NCBI RefSeq assembly: GCF_003952225.1
Contig: NZ_CP034437.1
Coordinates: 5,594,501-5,658,500, forward strand
DNA from: Paenibacillus albus
Lineage (GTDB): Bacteria; Bacillota; Bacilli; Paenibacillales; Paenibacillaceae
DNA: 64,000 nt
Reading direction: 5' to 3'
Shown here: in pieces, positions 42,680 to 53,303 of the stretch
Layout: each line of letters opens with the position of its first letter
Numbering within the stretch: the first letter of the stretch is position 1
The notes under the pieces: model-generated
Told to the model about the DNA's origin: nothing
The model's database searches: none
Seen by the model: the letters and a program-made list of their open reading frames with translations, nothing else
Made by a program: the position numbers and the translations under genes

Positions 42680-45004
42680 TTATCTCTGTAGCAGCCGTTT
42701 CAGCATGCTAAACAGCTCAATGGGATCGAATGGCTTCGTAATATAATCATCCATCCCCGCCGCCAGCACCGTTTCCTTCGTATCCTGCATGGCATCAGCC
42801 GTCATGGCGATGATCGGTGTATTTCTATCCCTGTACCGCTCCCGTATCGCCTTTGTCGCTTCTATACCATCCATGACCGGCATTTGCAGATCCATAATGA
42901 CCGCGTCAAAATACATCTCCCCGAATCGCTCAATCGCCTCGGCACCGTTATTTGCTACAATGATCCTCGCGCCAATCTCCTCCAATATCGTCTTCGCCAC
43001 GATTTGGTTGATCTCATTATCCTCGACTAACAGGATATCGGCATTGCGAAGCGAAGTGAAGCTCTGGCCCGTCTTCTCTTCCTGCACAGTTTCCTGCTGC
43101 GCGCGGGGCAGCTTAATGAGATCAACGATCTCGTTATAGAGCTGCGATTGACTGACAGGGTGATAGATCAACTTATCAATACCGGTGACAGGGCCCTTCT
43201 CTTGCGATCTCGTTTCGTGATACTCGCTGACCAGAAACAGAATGGGGACCATGCTCTGCTGCTTGATCCGGATTAAATCCGTCAACTCATGCGGATCTGC
43301 CGTATACAAATGCCGATCTACGATGACCAAGTCATAATTGTACTGCTCAATGGGACGATTTCCCTTCATCAGCTCCTCGCCTCTGACATGCTCAACGATG
43401 AATCGGAATTGTTCAAGCTGATTTTGCAGCACTTGATGCATCTCGGCATTATCACAAACCAGCAGCACGCGAAGAAACATGGAATCAAGCCGACTGCGGT
43501 TAACATTCAATAGGATTTCGGTGCTTTTGTCTAAACGAGCCGTAAAGAAGAACGTGCTGCCCACTCCAAGCTCGCTCTCGCAACCAATCGTACCGCCCAT
43601 CAGCTCCGCCAAGTTTTTGCAAATGACAAGCCCAAGCCCTGTGCCTCCGTATCTACGCGTCGTTGACATATCGGCTTGGCTAAACTCGCGGAACAGCTGC
43701 ATTTGATGTTCCTTGCTTATTCCGACACCTGTATCATGTACTTCGAAACGAAGGAGCCCTCCTGCCTCGGTCGCTGCTTGCAAGCTGACGTTGATCGATA
43801 CTTCACCATGCTCGGTAAACTTAATGGCATTATTCGTTAAGTTAAGCAAAATTTGGCTCAGACGGAACGGATCGCCCTTCAACGTTTGAGATACGCTGTG
43901 ATGCACGGAGAATCTCAGCTTAAGGCCTTTCTCATAAGCCTTGAAGCTGACAATATTGGAGATATTGCTGAGCACCTCATATAGATCAAAGTCGATTTCT
44001 TCGAGCTGCATCTTGCCGACTTCGATCTTGGAGAAATCCAAAATATCGTTGACGATCGTTAGCAATACTTTGGCCGAGATGACCGCTTTATCTACATACA
44101 CCTTCTGCTGATTCGATAGATTGCTCTGCTGCAGCAAGTAGTTGAACCCGATAATCGCATTGATTGGCGTACGAATTTCGTGGCTCATGTTCGCAATAAA
44201 CTGGCTTTTGGACCGGTTCGCCGCGTCGGCTACTTCCTTCGCTTCAACAAGCTGCACATTTTTACGCTCGAGCTCCCCTGTGCGCTGCTCCACCAATTCC
44301 TCTAGATGATCCTTGTATTTCTTGACACTTTGCAAATTCACGATTAAATCATTCATCATAATATCAACTTTGCCAAGCTTAAACTTCTTCAGGAACAGCA
44401 GGAAGATGCCGAGCAGGATTGCAAAGGCTGCTGCCGAGAAGACAATCGTCAGCTTTAGCATATTAGCGGCATGGCTATGCGCGGATTTGGCTTCACCTTG
44501 CGCGCGTTCATTCATGACGCTCTGGAAATTCGCGATCGAGTTCATAATGGACTGCTTATCACGAGCGTAGTTCTTATCGAACATGAGCTTGCGCGCCAAC
44601 TCAAAATCACCTTGCGTCGCAGCGTCCATCGCAGCTGCTTCCGTCTTGACCAGCGCATCCGAATACTGTTTGGCCTGTTCAATAAGCTTAAGCTCATTCG
44701 CCTGCGCGCCAAGCACGGCAAGCTGTGTGACAATTTTATCGCGTGTCTTGGTTTCATTCACTTCTCGCCAATAGTTATCGGCGTGGACCCGCTCGCCGAA
44801 CTGGACGTAGGCTCTTGCTTCATTCGTCAAATAATCGGAAGCTGCGGCTAATTCGATGCCGAGCTGCTTGAATGCAATCTGCCGCTGAACGGAATCGGCT
44901 TCATTCTTGAAACTGGCATTCAGTAGAAACAGACAGCTGAACATACAAGAGAATAGAACGACGAAAACAGCAAGAATTATTTTTAACCAATTAGAGATTC
45001 GCAT
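42680..45004 (-). CDS. Hybrid sensor histidine kinase with C-terminal receiver domain
   Basis: The protein of about 774 residues begins at ATG 45004 (MRISNWLKIILAVFVVLFSC); a longer upstream frame lacks a good start. Two membrane helices (about 8-28 and 182-204) bracket a helical extracytoplasmic sensor. A coiled coil leads to HisKA with FIANMSHEIRTPINAIIGF (phospho-His near 273) and an HATPase domain ending GTGLGLVICKNLAELMGG. A degenerate receiver-like segment (LRVLLVCDNAEM) precedes a complete receiver with VEDNEINQ, AVIMDLQMPVMDG (Asp near 703) and ITKPF. No output domain or partner is nearby, so the signal and target are unknown. Confidence 0.9.
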   Translation of the reverse strand: MRISNWLKIILAVFVVLFSCMFSCLFLLNASFKNEADSVQRQIAFKQLGIELAAASDYLTNEARAYVQFGERVHADNYWREVNETKTRDKIVTQLAVLGAQANELKLIEQAKQYSDALVKTEAAAMDAATQGDFELARKLMFDKNYARDKQSIMNSIANFQSVMNERAQGEAKSAHSHAANMLKLTIVFSAAAFAILLGIFLLFLKKFKLGKVDIMMNDLIVNLQSVKKYKDHLEELVEQRTGELERKNVQLVEAKEVADAANRSKSQFIANMSHEIRTPINAIIGFNYLLQQSNLSNQQKVYVDKAVISAKVLLTIVNDILDFSKIEVGKMQLEEIDFDLYEVLSNISNIVSFKAYEKGLKLRFSVHHSVSQTLKGDPFRLSQILLNLTNNAIKFTEHGEVSINVSLQAATEAGGLLRFEVHDTGVGISKEHQMQLFREFSQADMSTTRRYGGTGLGLVICKNLAELMGGTIGCESELGVGSTFFFTARLDKSTEILLNVNRSRLDSMFLRVLLVCDNAEMHQVLQNQLEQFRFIVEHVRGEELMKGNRPIEQYNYDLVIVDRHLYTADPHELTDLIRIKQQSMVPILFLVSEYHETRSQEKGPVTGIDKLIYHPVSQSQLYNEIVDLIKLPRAQQETVQEEKTGQSFTSLRNADILLVEDNEINQIVAKTILEEIGARIIVANNGAEAIERFGEMYFDAVIMDLQMPVMDGIEATKAIRERYRDRNTPIIAMTADAMQDTKETVLAAGMDDYITKPFDPIELFSMLKRLLQR

Positions 45005-45137
45005 AATTATGAAACCTAGTACCTCCCGACCAATTAGATAAGCGTATCTGCAGCATAGCGTCTGGAAGTAGACATACATTTAAGCGCTGCGAATACATTT
45101 AAGATGATTCTTTTTAAGAGAGGAAGAGGATCATCTG

Positions 45138-46331
45138 ATGGTATACGATCCGCAACACCTGCAATACTTACGCAATCAGCAACCGGGGCAGACGCACATT
45201 CCGCAGCCGATTCGCAATGATGGCACCGGCTGGTGGGATCTTGGTCCGCGCGATGTCATGCGGGACTTGGAGAATCCCGATATGTTCGTCCCGCCACCTA
45301 CCGACTCCGGTACGATGCCGAATATGAAATTCTCGTTCTCCGATGCGCATATGCAGCTCAATCGCGGCGGATGGTCTCGTGAGGTAACGGTGCGGGAGCT
45401 GCCGATCGCGACTACATTAGCCGGGGTCAACATGGCCCTTACACCGGGCGGCGTCCGAGAGCTGCACTGGCATCAGCAAGCAGAATGGGCAATCATGCTG
45501 GTCGGCAAAGCTCGCGTGACCGCGGTAGACCAGAACGGCAAGAACTACATAGCTGATATCGGCGTTGGCGATTTGTGGTTCTTCCCGCCAGGCATTCCGC
45601 ATTCCATTCAAGGACTTGAAGGCGGCTGCGAGTTTCTGCTTGTATTCGACGATGGAAACTTCTCGGACCTAAACACGCTGTCCATCTCGGACTGGTTCGC
45701 GCATACGCCGGTAGACGTGTTGTCTTGTAACTTCGGCGTGCCCATGAACGCCTTCTCCAACATTCCGAATGACCAAGTGTACATTTTCCAAGGCAGCATG
45801 CCAGGTTCCATCGAGAGTCAGCAAGTGCCGGATCCTAATGGCACAGTGCCGAATCCGCTCACTTATCGGCTGCTAGCGCAGAAGCCGATCGTTACTCCTG
45901 GCGGCACCGTACGCATCGTTGATTCCACGAACTTCCCGGCGGCGACCAGCATTGCTGCAGCGCTCGTTGAGATCAAGCCTGGCGGCATGCGGGAGATGCA
46001 CTGGCATCCGAACAACGACGAGTGGCAATATTACATCTCAGGCACCGGCCGGATGACTGTATTCGGCGGCGAAGGTACCGCTCGCACATTCGATTACCGC
46101 GCTGGCGACGTCGGCTATGTTCCTTTTGCATTCGGACACTATATTCAGAACACAGGCAATACGAGTCTCTGGTTTCTTGAAATGTTCAAGAGCAGCCGCT
46201 TCGAGGATGTGTCCCTCAATCAATGGATGGCACTGACACCGAAGCAGCTCGTACAAGAGAACTTGCGTGTCGGGCCAGAGCTTATGAATGCGCTTCGTAA
46301 GGAGAAATGGCCTGTTGTTAAGTATCGCTAG
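45138..46331 (+). CDS. Bicupin oxalate decarboxylase-like protein with altered lid
   Basis: The 397-residue protein is a manganese bicupin of the OxdC/OxdD type. Site 1 ligands are H110, H112, E116 and H155 with R107; site 2 ligands are H288, H290, E295 and H334. The offset from Bacillus subtilis OxdC is 15 residues at site 1. At the mobile lid, where OxdC has SENST with the proton-donor Glu, this protein has SDLNT (residues 176-180), so Glu is replaced by Asp. OxdC converts oxalate to formate and CO2; lid changes are known to shift activity toward oxidation. GAGGAAGAGG precedes ATG 45138; a strong terminator follows. There is no signal peptide. Confidence 0.85.
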   Translation: MVYDPQHLQYLRNQQPGQTHIPQPIRNDGTGWWDLGPRDVMRDLENPDMFVPPPTDSGTMPNMKFSFSDAHMQLNRGGWSREVTVRELPIATTLAGVNMALTPGGVRELHWHQQAEWAIMLVGKARVTAVDQNGKNYIADIGVGDLWFFPPGIPHSIQGLEGGCEFLLVFDDGNFSDLNTLSISDWFAHTPVDVLSCNFGVPMNAFSNIPNDQVYIFQGSMPGSIESQQVPDPNGTVPNPLTYRLLAQKPIVTPGGTVRIVDSTNFPAATSIAAALVEIKPGGMREMHWHPNNDEWQYYISGTGRMTVFGGEGTARTFDYRAGDVGYVPFAFGHYIQNTGNTSLWFLEMFKSSRFEDVSLNQWMALTPKQLVQENLRVGPELMNALRKEKWPVVKYR

Positions 46332-46336
46332 ACATA

Positions 46337-46376
46337 CAACAAAGAAGGCACCTCCGCGGGTGCCTTCTTTGTTGTT
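46337..46376. terminator. Terminator of the bicupin gene
   Basis: caaagaaggcacc pairs exactly with ggtgccttctttg, followed by ttgttc; it lies between convergent genes. Confidence 0.85.
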
Positions 46377-46425
46377 CGCCGCGGAATCTGACGGACCAGA
46401 GGCCTTAACGGAACGGGGACAGCTA

Positions 46426-47655
46426 TTACGCCGCCCGGACCCGCTCATCCTTAGGCAGCAAGATGGCCAGTATCCCTAGCAGCGGCAAGTATGCGGTTAG
46501 TTTCATCATATGCTCGATGCTCGTCGAATCCGCAATCCAGCCGAGAACGGCTGAGCCGAGGCCGCCGATACCGAACGCAAGGCCGAAGAACAAGCCGGAT
46601 ACGAGGCCGACTTTGCCAGGCAGCAGCTCTTGCGCGAAGACGACGATAATCGAGAACGCCGACGACAGAACGAAGCCTGCACAGATAACCATGACGGCGG
46701 ACCAAGCCAAGCTGCAGTATGGCAGCATAATGGAGAACGGCGCCGTTCCAAGGATCGAGAACCAGATAATGTTCCGGCGTCCATAGCGGTCAGCCATCGG
46801 TCCGCCGAAGAACGTGCCTGCCGCCGATGCAGCAAGAAACGCGAACAGGAACAGCTGTGCATTCTGAACGCTCACTCCGAAATGATCAATTAAGTAAAAA
46901 CTATAATAGCTCGAGATACTCGACATATAAATATGTTTCGTGAACACGAGAAACACGAGCACAGTAATCGCGGCCATCACTTGGTTGCGAGACAAGCCCA
47001 AGGTCTTCTTCGCGCCTGCGGCAGCTTTGGACTTCGCCGAAGCAGGACGAGGCTGCAGTTTATTCTCACTGTACCAACGGGCGACATAGAACTGAATAAT
47101 CATCGCGGCGATGGCAGCAATCGTGAACCAGAGCACGCTGATCTGCCCGAGCGGTACGAAGATCGCAGCACTCATAATCGGTCCTAGCGCACCGCCGATA
47201 TTGCCGCCGACCTGGAAGATCGACTGCGCCAGACCCCTTTTGCCCCCGGCAGCCATATACGCAACACGAGAAGACTCCGGATGAAAAATCGCGGAACCGA
47301 TCCCGATCAACATAACCGCCAAAACAAGGTACACATACTCAGGAGCAAGCGCAAGCGCAATTACACCAACCAGAGTAAAAGCAACCCCGACCGGTAAGAT
47401 GTACGGCCTTGGACGACGATCCGCAAGCGAGCCGACGAGCGGCTGAATAACGGCTGCGGTAACGTTCATTGCAAAAGCAATGAACCCGATCTGCTTGTAG
47501 CTGAGATGCATCGAATCCCTTAAGATCGGGAAGAGCGCCGACACCGTCGACTGCATCGTGTCATTGAGCAAATGAACGATGCTAATTGCGAATAAAATTG
47601 GAAATACGGTCGCAGCTCCAATGGGAACTGCTGCTTTCGCTAATGCTTTTGCCAT
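46426..47655 (-). CDS. MFS exporter, fosmidomycin-resistance (Fsr) type
   Basis: The 409-residue protein begins at ATG 47655 (MAKALAKAAVPIGAATVFPI) after GGAGGG and has twelve membrane helices. HLLNDTMQSTVSALFPILRD in helix 1 is the hallmark of Fsr-like major facilitator exporters, followed by GSLADRRPRP and GPMADRYGRR loop motifs. Fsr proteins export fosmidomycin and related drugs. It lies 35 bp after the TetM/OtrA-like gene on the same strand, so the two probably form a resistance operon. The true substrate is unknown. Confidence 0.85.
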   Translation of the reverse strand: MAKALAKAAVPIGAATVFPILFAISIVHLLNDTMQSTVSALFPILRDSMHLSYKQIGFIAFAMNVTAAVIQPLVGSLADRRPRPYILPVGVAFTLVGVIALALAPEYVYLVLAVMLIGIGSAIFHPESSRVAYMAAGGKRGLAQSIFQVGGNIGGALGPIMSAAIFVPLGQISVLWFTIAAIAAMIIQFYVARWYSENKLQPRPASAKSKAAAGAKKTLGLSRNQVMAAITVLVFLVFTKHIYMSSISSYYSFYLIDHFGVSVQNAQLFLFAFLAASAAGTFFGGPMADRYGRRNIIWFSILGTAPFSIMLPYCSLAWSAVMVICAGFVLSSAFSIIVVFAQELLPGKVGLVSGLFFGLAFGIGGLGSAVLGWIADSTSIEHMMKLTAYLPLLGILAILLPKDERVRAA

Positions 47656-47690
47656 ATGAATTTCCCTCCAGACTGACATACTGACAATAT

Positions 47691-49661
47691 TTATAATAAA
47701 TGCATCTTCGCTTCCGCTTCCTCCCATGAAACCGAATAACCGGCTCCCTTCGCGCAAAAGATCGAAGACGATGTATAGAGCGGATCTGCGTCCTTCCGAT
47801 ACGCCTTGCGTGCGATGACTTCCTGCTCGTTGTGGCACCGGTCGTAGCCCGCGAAGGCGAGATGAAGAATGCCTCTGCCATGCGTATACGAAGCAAGCTC
47901 CGTACTGTAGTCCATGAATGTTGCTACCGGCACCCGTCCCGTAATGACTGCATGGGTCGTCGTCGTGTGAGGCGGTTCGAAATGCCCGGAGGCCCGCTGG
48001 ATATCCGACAGCACTTTGCCGAGGTAATCCATTTCCACTTTGATTTTGTACTCGTAAAAGGGTTCCAGCAGTACGTTCTCCGCCTTCTCCAGCCCCTGCC
48101 TCAGTGCCCGGAAGGTTGCCTCACGGAAGTCGCCGCCATGCGTATGCTCATTGTGTCCCGCTCCTACCAGCAGCGTTATCCGAACATCGGTCAGAGCCAT
48201 TCCGGTCAGCAAGCCATGATGCTCACGCTCGAAGAGATGCGTCTTAATCAGGTTCTGGCTGCCGACGCTCAGCACATTCGGGTGGCACACCGACTCGAAT
48301 GCAATGCCGCTCCCCCGTTCTGCCGGCTCCAGTAGCAGATGAACCTCCGCATAATGCCGCAGCGGCTCGAAATGCCCGTAACCTCGAATAGCCGCGACAA
48401 TCGTTTCTTTGTAGAGAATCTCCGGACTGCCGAACGTCACTTCGAACTGGAACCGCTCTTTCACGAGCTGCTGCAGCACTTCAAGCTGGATGAGGCCCAT
48501 CACATGAATATGAATCTCCTGCAGGCTCTCTTCCCAGATGACGTTCAGCGACGGGTCCTCCGCACCAAGCATCTGGAACGCCTTAAGCACATCCTTCACA
48601 TTCAGCTTATCAGCCGCAAAATTCACCTTCGAAGTCAGCGTCGGCACCATATCATACAAGAGCTGATCGCAGATGCTGCCCAAGCCTTGGCCCGCATCAG
48701 CGGCCGATAGCCCCACAGCTGCGAACAGATCGCCAGCGCGGACCTGGTCCACTGCCTGCGTCTTGGTGCCGTTCACAAGGAAGAGACGCGTGATTTTCTC
48801 ACAGATCTGTTCTTCCCCGCTCCCATAACATAGCTCATCCCGCACCTTCAGCGTGCCGCTTAACGCTTTCATATAAGTCAGCCGCATACCGCTCTGATCG
48901 TGGCGAATCTTATAGACTCGCCCGCCGAACGGGGATTCCGTGTCGGTGTAAGCCGAGCTCGTTAATTCATGCAGCTGCTCTAGAAAAGGCAAAATGCCGA
49001 CGTCCTGCAGGGCAGATCCGCTCGCGCACGGAAACAACCGATGCTCGCGGAACATCTCACGGAGCTCGCGCAGCCAGAAGGCTTGATCCCTTGCGTCCGC
49101 TGTGCTGGCAAGAAACGTCTCCAGCAGCTCGTCATCCCGCTCCGCAATCATCTCGATTAACGACTCGTCAAGGCAGCCATCTGCCAAGCGATCCGTAATG
49201 AGGCACGCATCCGGGGTCAGGTGCATGTGAATTTCCTCGAGCACCCGGTTCACGTCTGCGCCGGTCCGGTCGATTTTGTTCACGAAGAAGAACGTTGGAA
49301 TACGGTGCTTATGAAGCAGCTGCCATACCGTCTCTGTATGTCCCTGGACGCCTTCGACTGCGCTTACGACAAGAATGGCGTAATCCATGATTTGCAGCGC
49401 CCGCTCCATCTCCGGCGAGAAATCGACGTGACCCGGCGTATCGATCAGATAATAAGTCGTTCCTTTATAAGTCATCACCGCTTGATCGGCGAACACCGTA
49501 ATGCCTCGCGCCCGCTCGATCTCATGGCTGTCGAGGTAAGCGTCCTTGTGATCGACTCTGCCCCGCTCGCGAATGCTGTTCGTATGGTAGAGCAGCTGCT
49601 CGGCGAACGTCGTTTTGCCCGCGTCCACATGTGCGAACAAGCCAATCGTAATCGAATTCAT
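47691..49661 (-). CDS. TetM/OtrA-like ribosomal-protection GTPase
   Basis: The 656-residue protein is a translation-factor GTPase related to EF-G. G1 is AHVDAGKTT (about 10-18), G3 DTPGHVDF (about 74-81) and G4 NKID (about 128-131). EF-G-like domains II-V follow; HGGDFREATFRALRQGLEKA belongs to the domain IV region and ends with the RVPVATFMDYSTELASYTHG segment seen in Tet(M)-type proteins. These factors free ribosomes from tetracycline by GTP-driven action. Chromosomal copies in Bacillales are often poorly characterised. AAGGGAG precedes ATG 49661. The next gene encodes an Fsr-like drug exporter. Confidence 0.85.
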   Translation of the reverse strand: MNSITIGLFAHVDAGKTTFAEQLLYHTNSIRERGRVDHKDAYLDSHEIERARGITVFADQAVMTYKGTTYYLIDTPGHVDFSPEMERALQIMDYAILVVSAVEGVQGHTETVWQLLHKHRIPTFFFVNKIDRTGADVNRVLEEIHMHLTPDACLITDRLADGCLDESLIEMIAERDDELLETFLASTADARDQAFWLRELREMFREHRLFPCASGSALQDVGILPFLEQLHELTSSAYTDTESPFGGRVYKIRHDQSGMRLTYMKALSGTLKVRDELCYGSGEEQICEKITRLFLVNGTKTQAVDQVRAGDLFAAVGLSAADAGQGLGSICDQLLYDMVPTLTSKVNFAADKLNVKDVLKAFQMLGAEDPSLNVIWEESLQEIHIHVMGLIQLEVLQQLVKERFQFEVTFGSPEILYKETIVAAIRGYGHFEPLRHYAEVHLLLEPAERGSGIAFESVCHPNVLSVGSQNLIKTHLFEREHHGLLTGMALTDVRITLLVGAGHNEHTHGGDFREATFRALRQGLEKAENVLLEPFYEYKIKVEMDYLGKVLSDIQRASGHFEPPHTTTTHAVITGRVPVATFMDYSTELASYTHGRGILHLAFAGYDRCHNEQEVIARKAYRKDADPLYTSSSIFCAKGAGYSVSWEEAEAKMHLL

Positions 49662-49744
49662 CGTATCTCCCTTGCTTCCTGTGCGATATTCCGTACTTGC
49701 TCGATTTCAAACCATCATAACACACGATGAAGGCCTGTGAACGA

Positions 49745-49803
49745 CAAAATCAAATAAGACCCGCGAGAGGAACACTCTGTTAAAAGTGCTCTCCTGCGGG
49801 TCT
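49745..49803 (-). terminator. Terminator of ddh
   Basis: On the minus strand GACCCGCAGGAGAGCAC pairs imperfectly with GTGTTCCTCTCGCGGGTC, followed by TTATTTGATTTTG. Confidence 0.7.
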
Positions 49804-49815
49804 TCAAGTTTGCTA

Positions 49816-50796
49816 TTAGAGGAGATCGCGTCTCAGTTCTTCAGCTGATTTCGGCGACAAGTAGGAGAATGGTACATCGAATACCGTTTTCGCACCCTTT
49901 TGTCCTTCGCTGCTCATGCGAACGACTGCTCTTGCATAAGCGACAAGCACGCTCGCCGTAAATTCTGGATTGCTGTCGAGCTTCAAGCCGAATTCGATGA
50001 TTTGGCGTTTGCCTTGTCCCGTAATTCCGCTGCGGATAACGAAGCCGCCATGCGGCATTTCGCCATGCTCTTCGCGCAATTGCTCTTCCGTAATGAAGTT
50101 TACCGTTGTGTCGTAATCGGAGAAGTAGTTCGGCATCGATACGATGGCTTGGCGAATCTCTTCTTGATTCGCATTCTCTTCAGCAACAACGTAGCATTCG
50201 CGCAGATGCTTCTCGCGAGTTGCCAGCTCCGGCGTTTCGCCTGAGCGGATACGCTCGATCACTTCTTGAACCGGAATCGTATATTGCACGCCGCCCTTCA
50301 CGCCAGGTACGCGGCGGATCGCATCGGAATGTCCTTGGCTAACGCCTTTGCCCCAGAACGTGTAGTCCGTTCCTTCAGGAAGAATCGACTGTGCAAGCAG
50401 ACGGTTCAAGGAGAATAAGCCCGGGTCCCAGCCTGTCGAGATTACGCTTACTTTGCCGTTCTCTTTTGCAGCAGCATCTACCACATCGAAGAACGCAGGA
50501 ATATTCGCATGCGTATCGAAGCTGTCCACCGTGTTGAACATACGCGCCATAACAGGCGTTTGTTCTGGAAGATCAGTAGCCGAGCCGCCGCACATAATCA
50601 TGACGTCAATAACGCCGATATAAGCGTCTGCTGCGGAAATATGCTCAAACTTCGCTTCACCGAGAAGGGAAGCCATTTGCTGTGGTTCTCTGCGTGTGAA
50701 GATCGCAACGAGTTCAAAATCCGGATTTTGCGCGATTGCTTGCTGTACGCCTTTGCCAAGGTTGCCGTATCCTACAATACCAACTTTAATTGCCAT
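49816..50796 (-). CDS. ddh: meso-Diaminopimelate D-dehydrogenase
   Basis: The 326-residue protein starts MAIKVGIVGYGNLGKGVQQA, an NADP-binding Rossmann fold, and continues with MCGGSATDLPEQTP, DSFDTHANIP, STGWDPGLFSLNRL, GKGVSQGHSDAIRRV and GGFVIRSGITG, which match the substrate-binding segments of Ddh. The enzyme makes meso-diaminopimelate from tetrahydrodipicolinate, NADPH and ammonia in one step, for lysine and peptidoglycan. AAGGAGAT precedes ATG 50796. It is divergent from gdhA, also an ammonia-assimilating NADPH enzyme, and shares its intergenic region. Confidence 0.92.
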   Translation of the reverse strand: MAIKVGIVGYGNLGKGVQQAIAQNPDFELVAIFTRREPQQMASLLGEAKFEHISAADAYIGVIDVMIMCGGSATDLPEQTPVMARMFNTVDSFDTHANIPAFFDVVDAAAKENGKVSVISTGWDPGLFSLNRLLAQSILPEGTDYTFWGKGVSQGHSDAIRRVPGVKGGVQYTIPVQEVIERIRSGETPELATREKHLRECYVVAEENANQEEIRQAIVSMPNYFSDYDTTVNFITEEQLREEHGEMPHGGFVIRSGITGQGKRQIIEFGLKLDSNPEFTASVLVAYARAVVRMSSEGQKGAKTVFDVPFSYLSPKSAEELRRDLL

Positions 50797-50908
50797 GATT
50801 GTGTCTGATCTCCTTAGGAATCATATTTGAATGAATAAAAATACTTCTCGTAGTATAACACATCATGTTAGCTCTCGGGTATCCTCACAATTCTATAATA
50901 AGCTGCCG

Positions 50909-50947
50909 CTTTAAAACAATAAAGTTTGTCGCTTTAAAACGATAAAG
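50909..50947. promoter_or_regulatory. Paired 16-bp dyads between ddh and gdhA
   Basis: CTTTAAAACAATAAAG at 50909-50924 and CTTTAAAACGATAAAG at 50932-50947 are two near-identical inverted repeats (CTTTA-N6-TAAAG) with starts 23 bp apart. They lie upstream of the predicted gdhA promoter and may bind a dimeric regulator serving one or both divergent genes. Confidence 0.5.
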
Positions 50948-50973
50948 TTTTTTTATCGATCCGAAAAATTATA

Positions 50974-52445
<1,472 letters not shown>

Positions 52446-52469
52446 AAAAATTTGCAGCAAATATACAAG

Positions 52470-52521
52470 AAGGGGCTGTCCCATAAGTTATCCATTGATA
52501 ACTTTGGGAAGCCCCTCTTTG
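52470..52521. terminator. Terminator of gdhA
   Basis: aggggctgtcccataagttat pairs with ataactttgggaagcccct (two mismatches) and is followed by cttt; it separates two convergent transcription units. Confidence 0.8.
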
Positions 52522-52556
52522 GCGTTTAAACACCCGGCCTTGCATCGCCGTCATTT

Positions 52557-53303
52557 CTAAGGCTCGATTAGCCCGTACTTGCGCTTCACTCGCTCCAGCT
52601 TCTCGATCATCGGACGCGACAGCACGAAGAGAAAGAACATCGTCGCTGCTGCGTGAACGAGATCGAACCAGAACCCCGATGCATACGAAGCGAGAACCGC
52701 TTCTTTCGTAAGCAGCGGCATAAACATCATGACGGATGCGATATTCATAATACCGCCGTAGATAACGAGGGTAACGAGCCCGCCGAACACGCAGAGCGAC
52801 AGCCTGCTTCGCCGCAGCCAACCTTTCTGGAACATGATGCCCGCCAGGAAACCGATAATGCCGAAGCAGAACATTTGCCAAGGCGTCCACGGCCCTTGTC
52901 CGAACATGAAGTTCGAGACGAACCCTGCTGTCGCCCCAACAAGGAAGCCCGCTTCCGCACCAAAAGTGACTCCCGCGATAATGACAATTGCAACGACCGG
53001 CTTGAACTGCGGCAGCATGAAGAATGCCGAGCGGCCTGCAACCGCAATAGCTGCCAACACAGCGATAACGATCAGTTCTCTTGCCTGCGGCTTGCGGCGC
53101 TCGAATACCATTGCGAACGGAATTAGCGTGTAGAGAATGATTAACAGGCTTATAAAATAATATTTGCGGTCATCAAAGACAAGGATGCCAAGGAGCATCG
53201 TAGCTGGAATGACGGCGAGAATGAGAAATGCAGACAGCCACGTCCGCCGACTTAGACGACGTTCATTTTGCCGGCTTCGTTCGATTACTTGATGCTCCGA
53301 CAT
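52557..53303 (-). CDS. ECF transporter S component, probably for cobalamin
   Basis: The 248-residue membrane protein has about six or seven helices. ELIVIAVLAAIAVAGRSAFF with the small-residue helix 1 motif, then VIIAGVTFGAEAGFLVGATA and FGQGPWTPWQMFCFGIIGFL are typical of ECF S components, which bind the vitamin with nanomolar affinity and toppled by the energising module. Last gene of the five-gene operon behind a cobalamin riboswitch; its start overlaps the ATPase gene by 19 bp without its own ribosome site, so it is translationally coupled. Substrate cobalamin or another corrinoid is inferred from riboswitch and neighbours. Confidence 0.8.
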   Translation of the reverse strand: MSEHQVIERSRQNERRLSRRTWLSAFLILAVIPATMLLGILVFDDRKYYFISLLIILYTLIPFAMVFERRKPQARELIVIAVLAAIAVAGRSAFFMLPQFKPVVAIVIIAGVTFGAEAGFLVGATAGFVSNFMFGQGPWTPWQMFCFGIIGFLAGIMFQKGWLRRSRLSLCVFGGLVTLVIYGGIMNIASVMMFMPLLTKEAVLASYASGFWFDLVHAAATMFFLFVLSRPMIEKLERVKRKYGLIEP

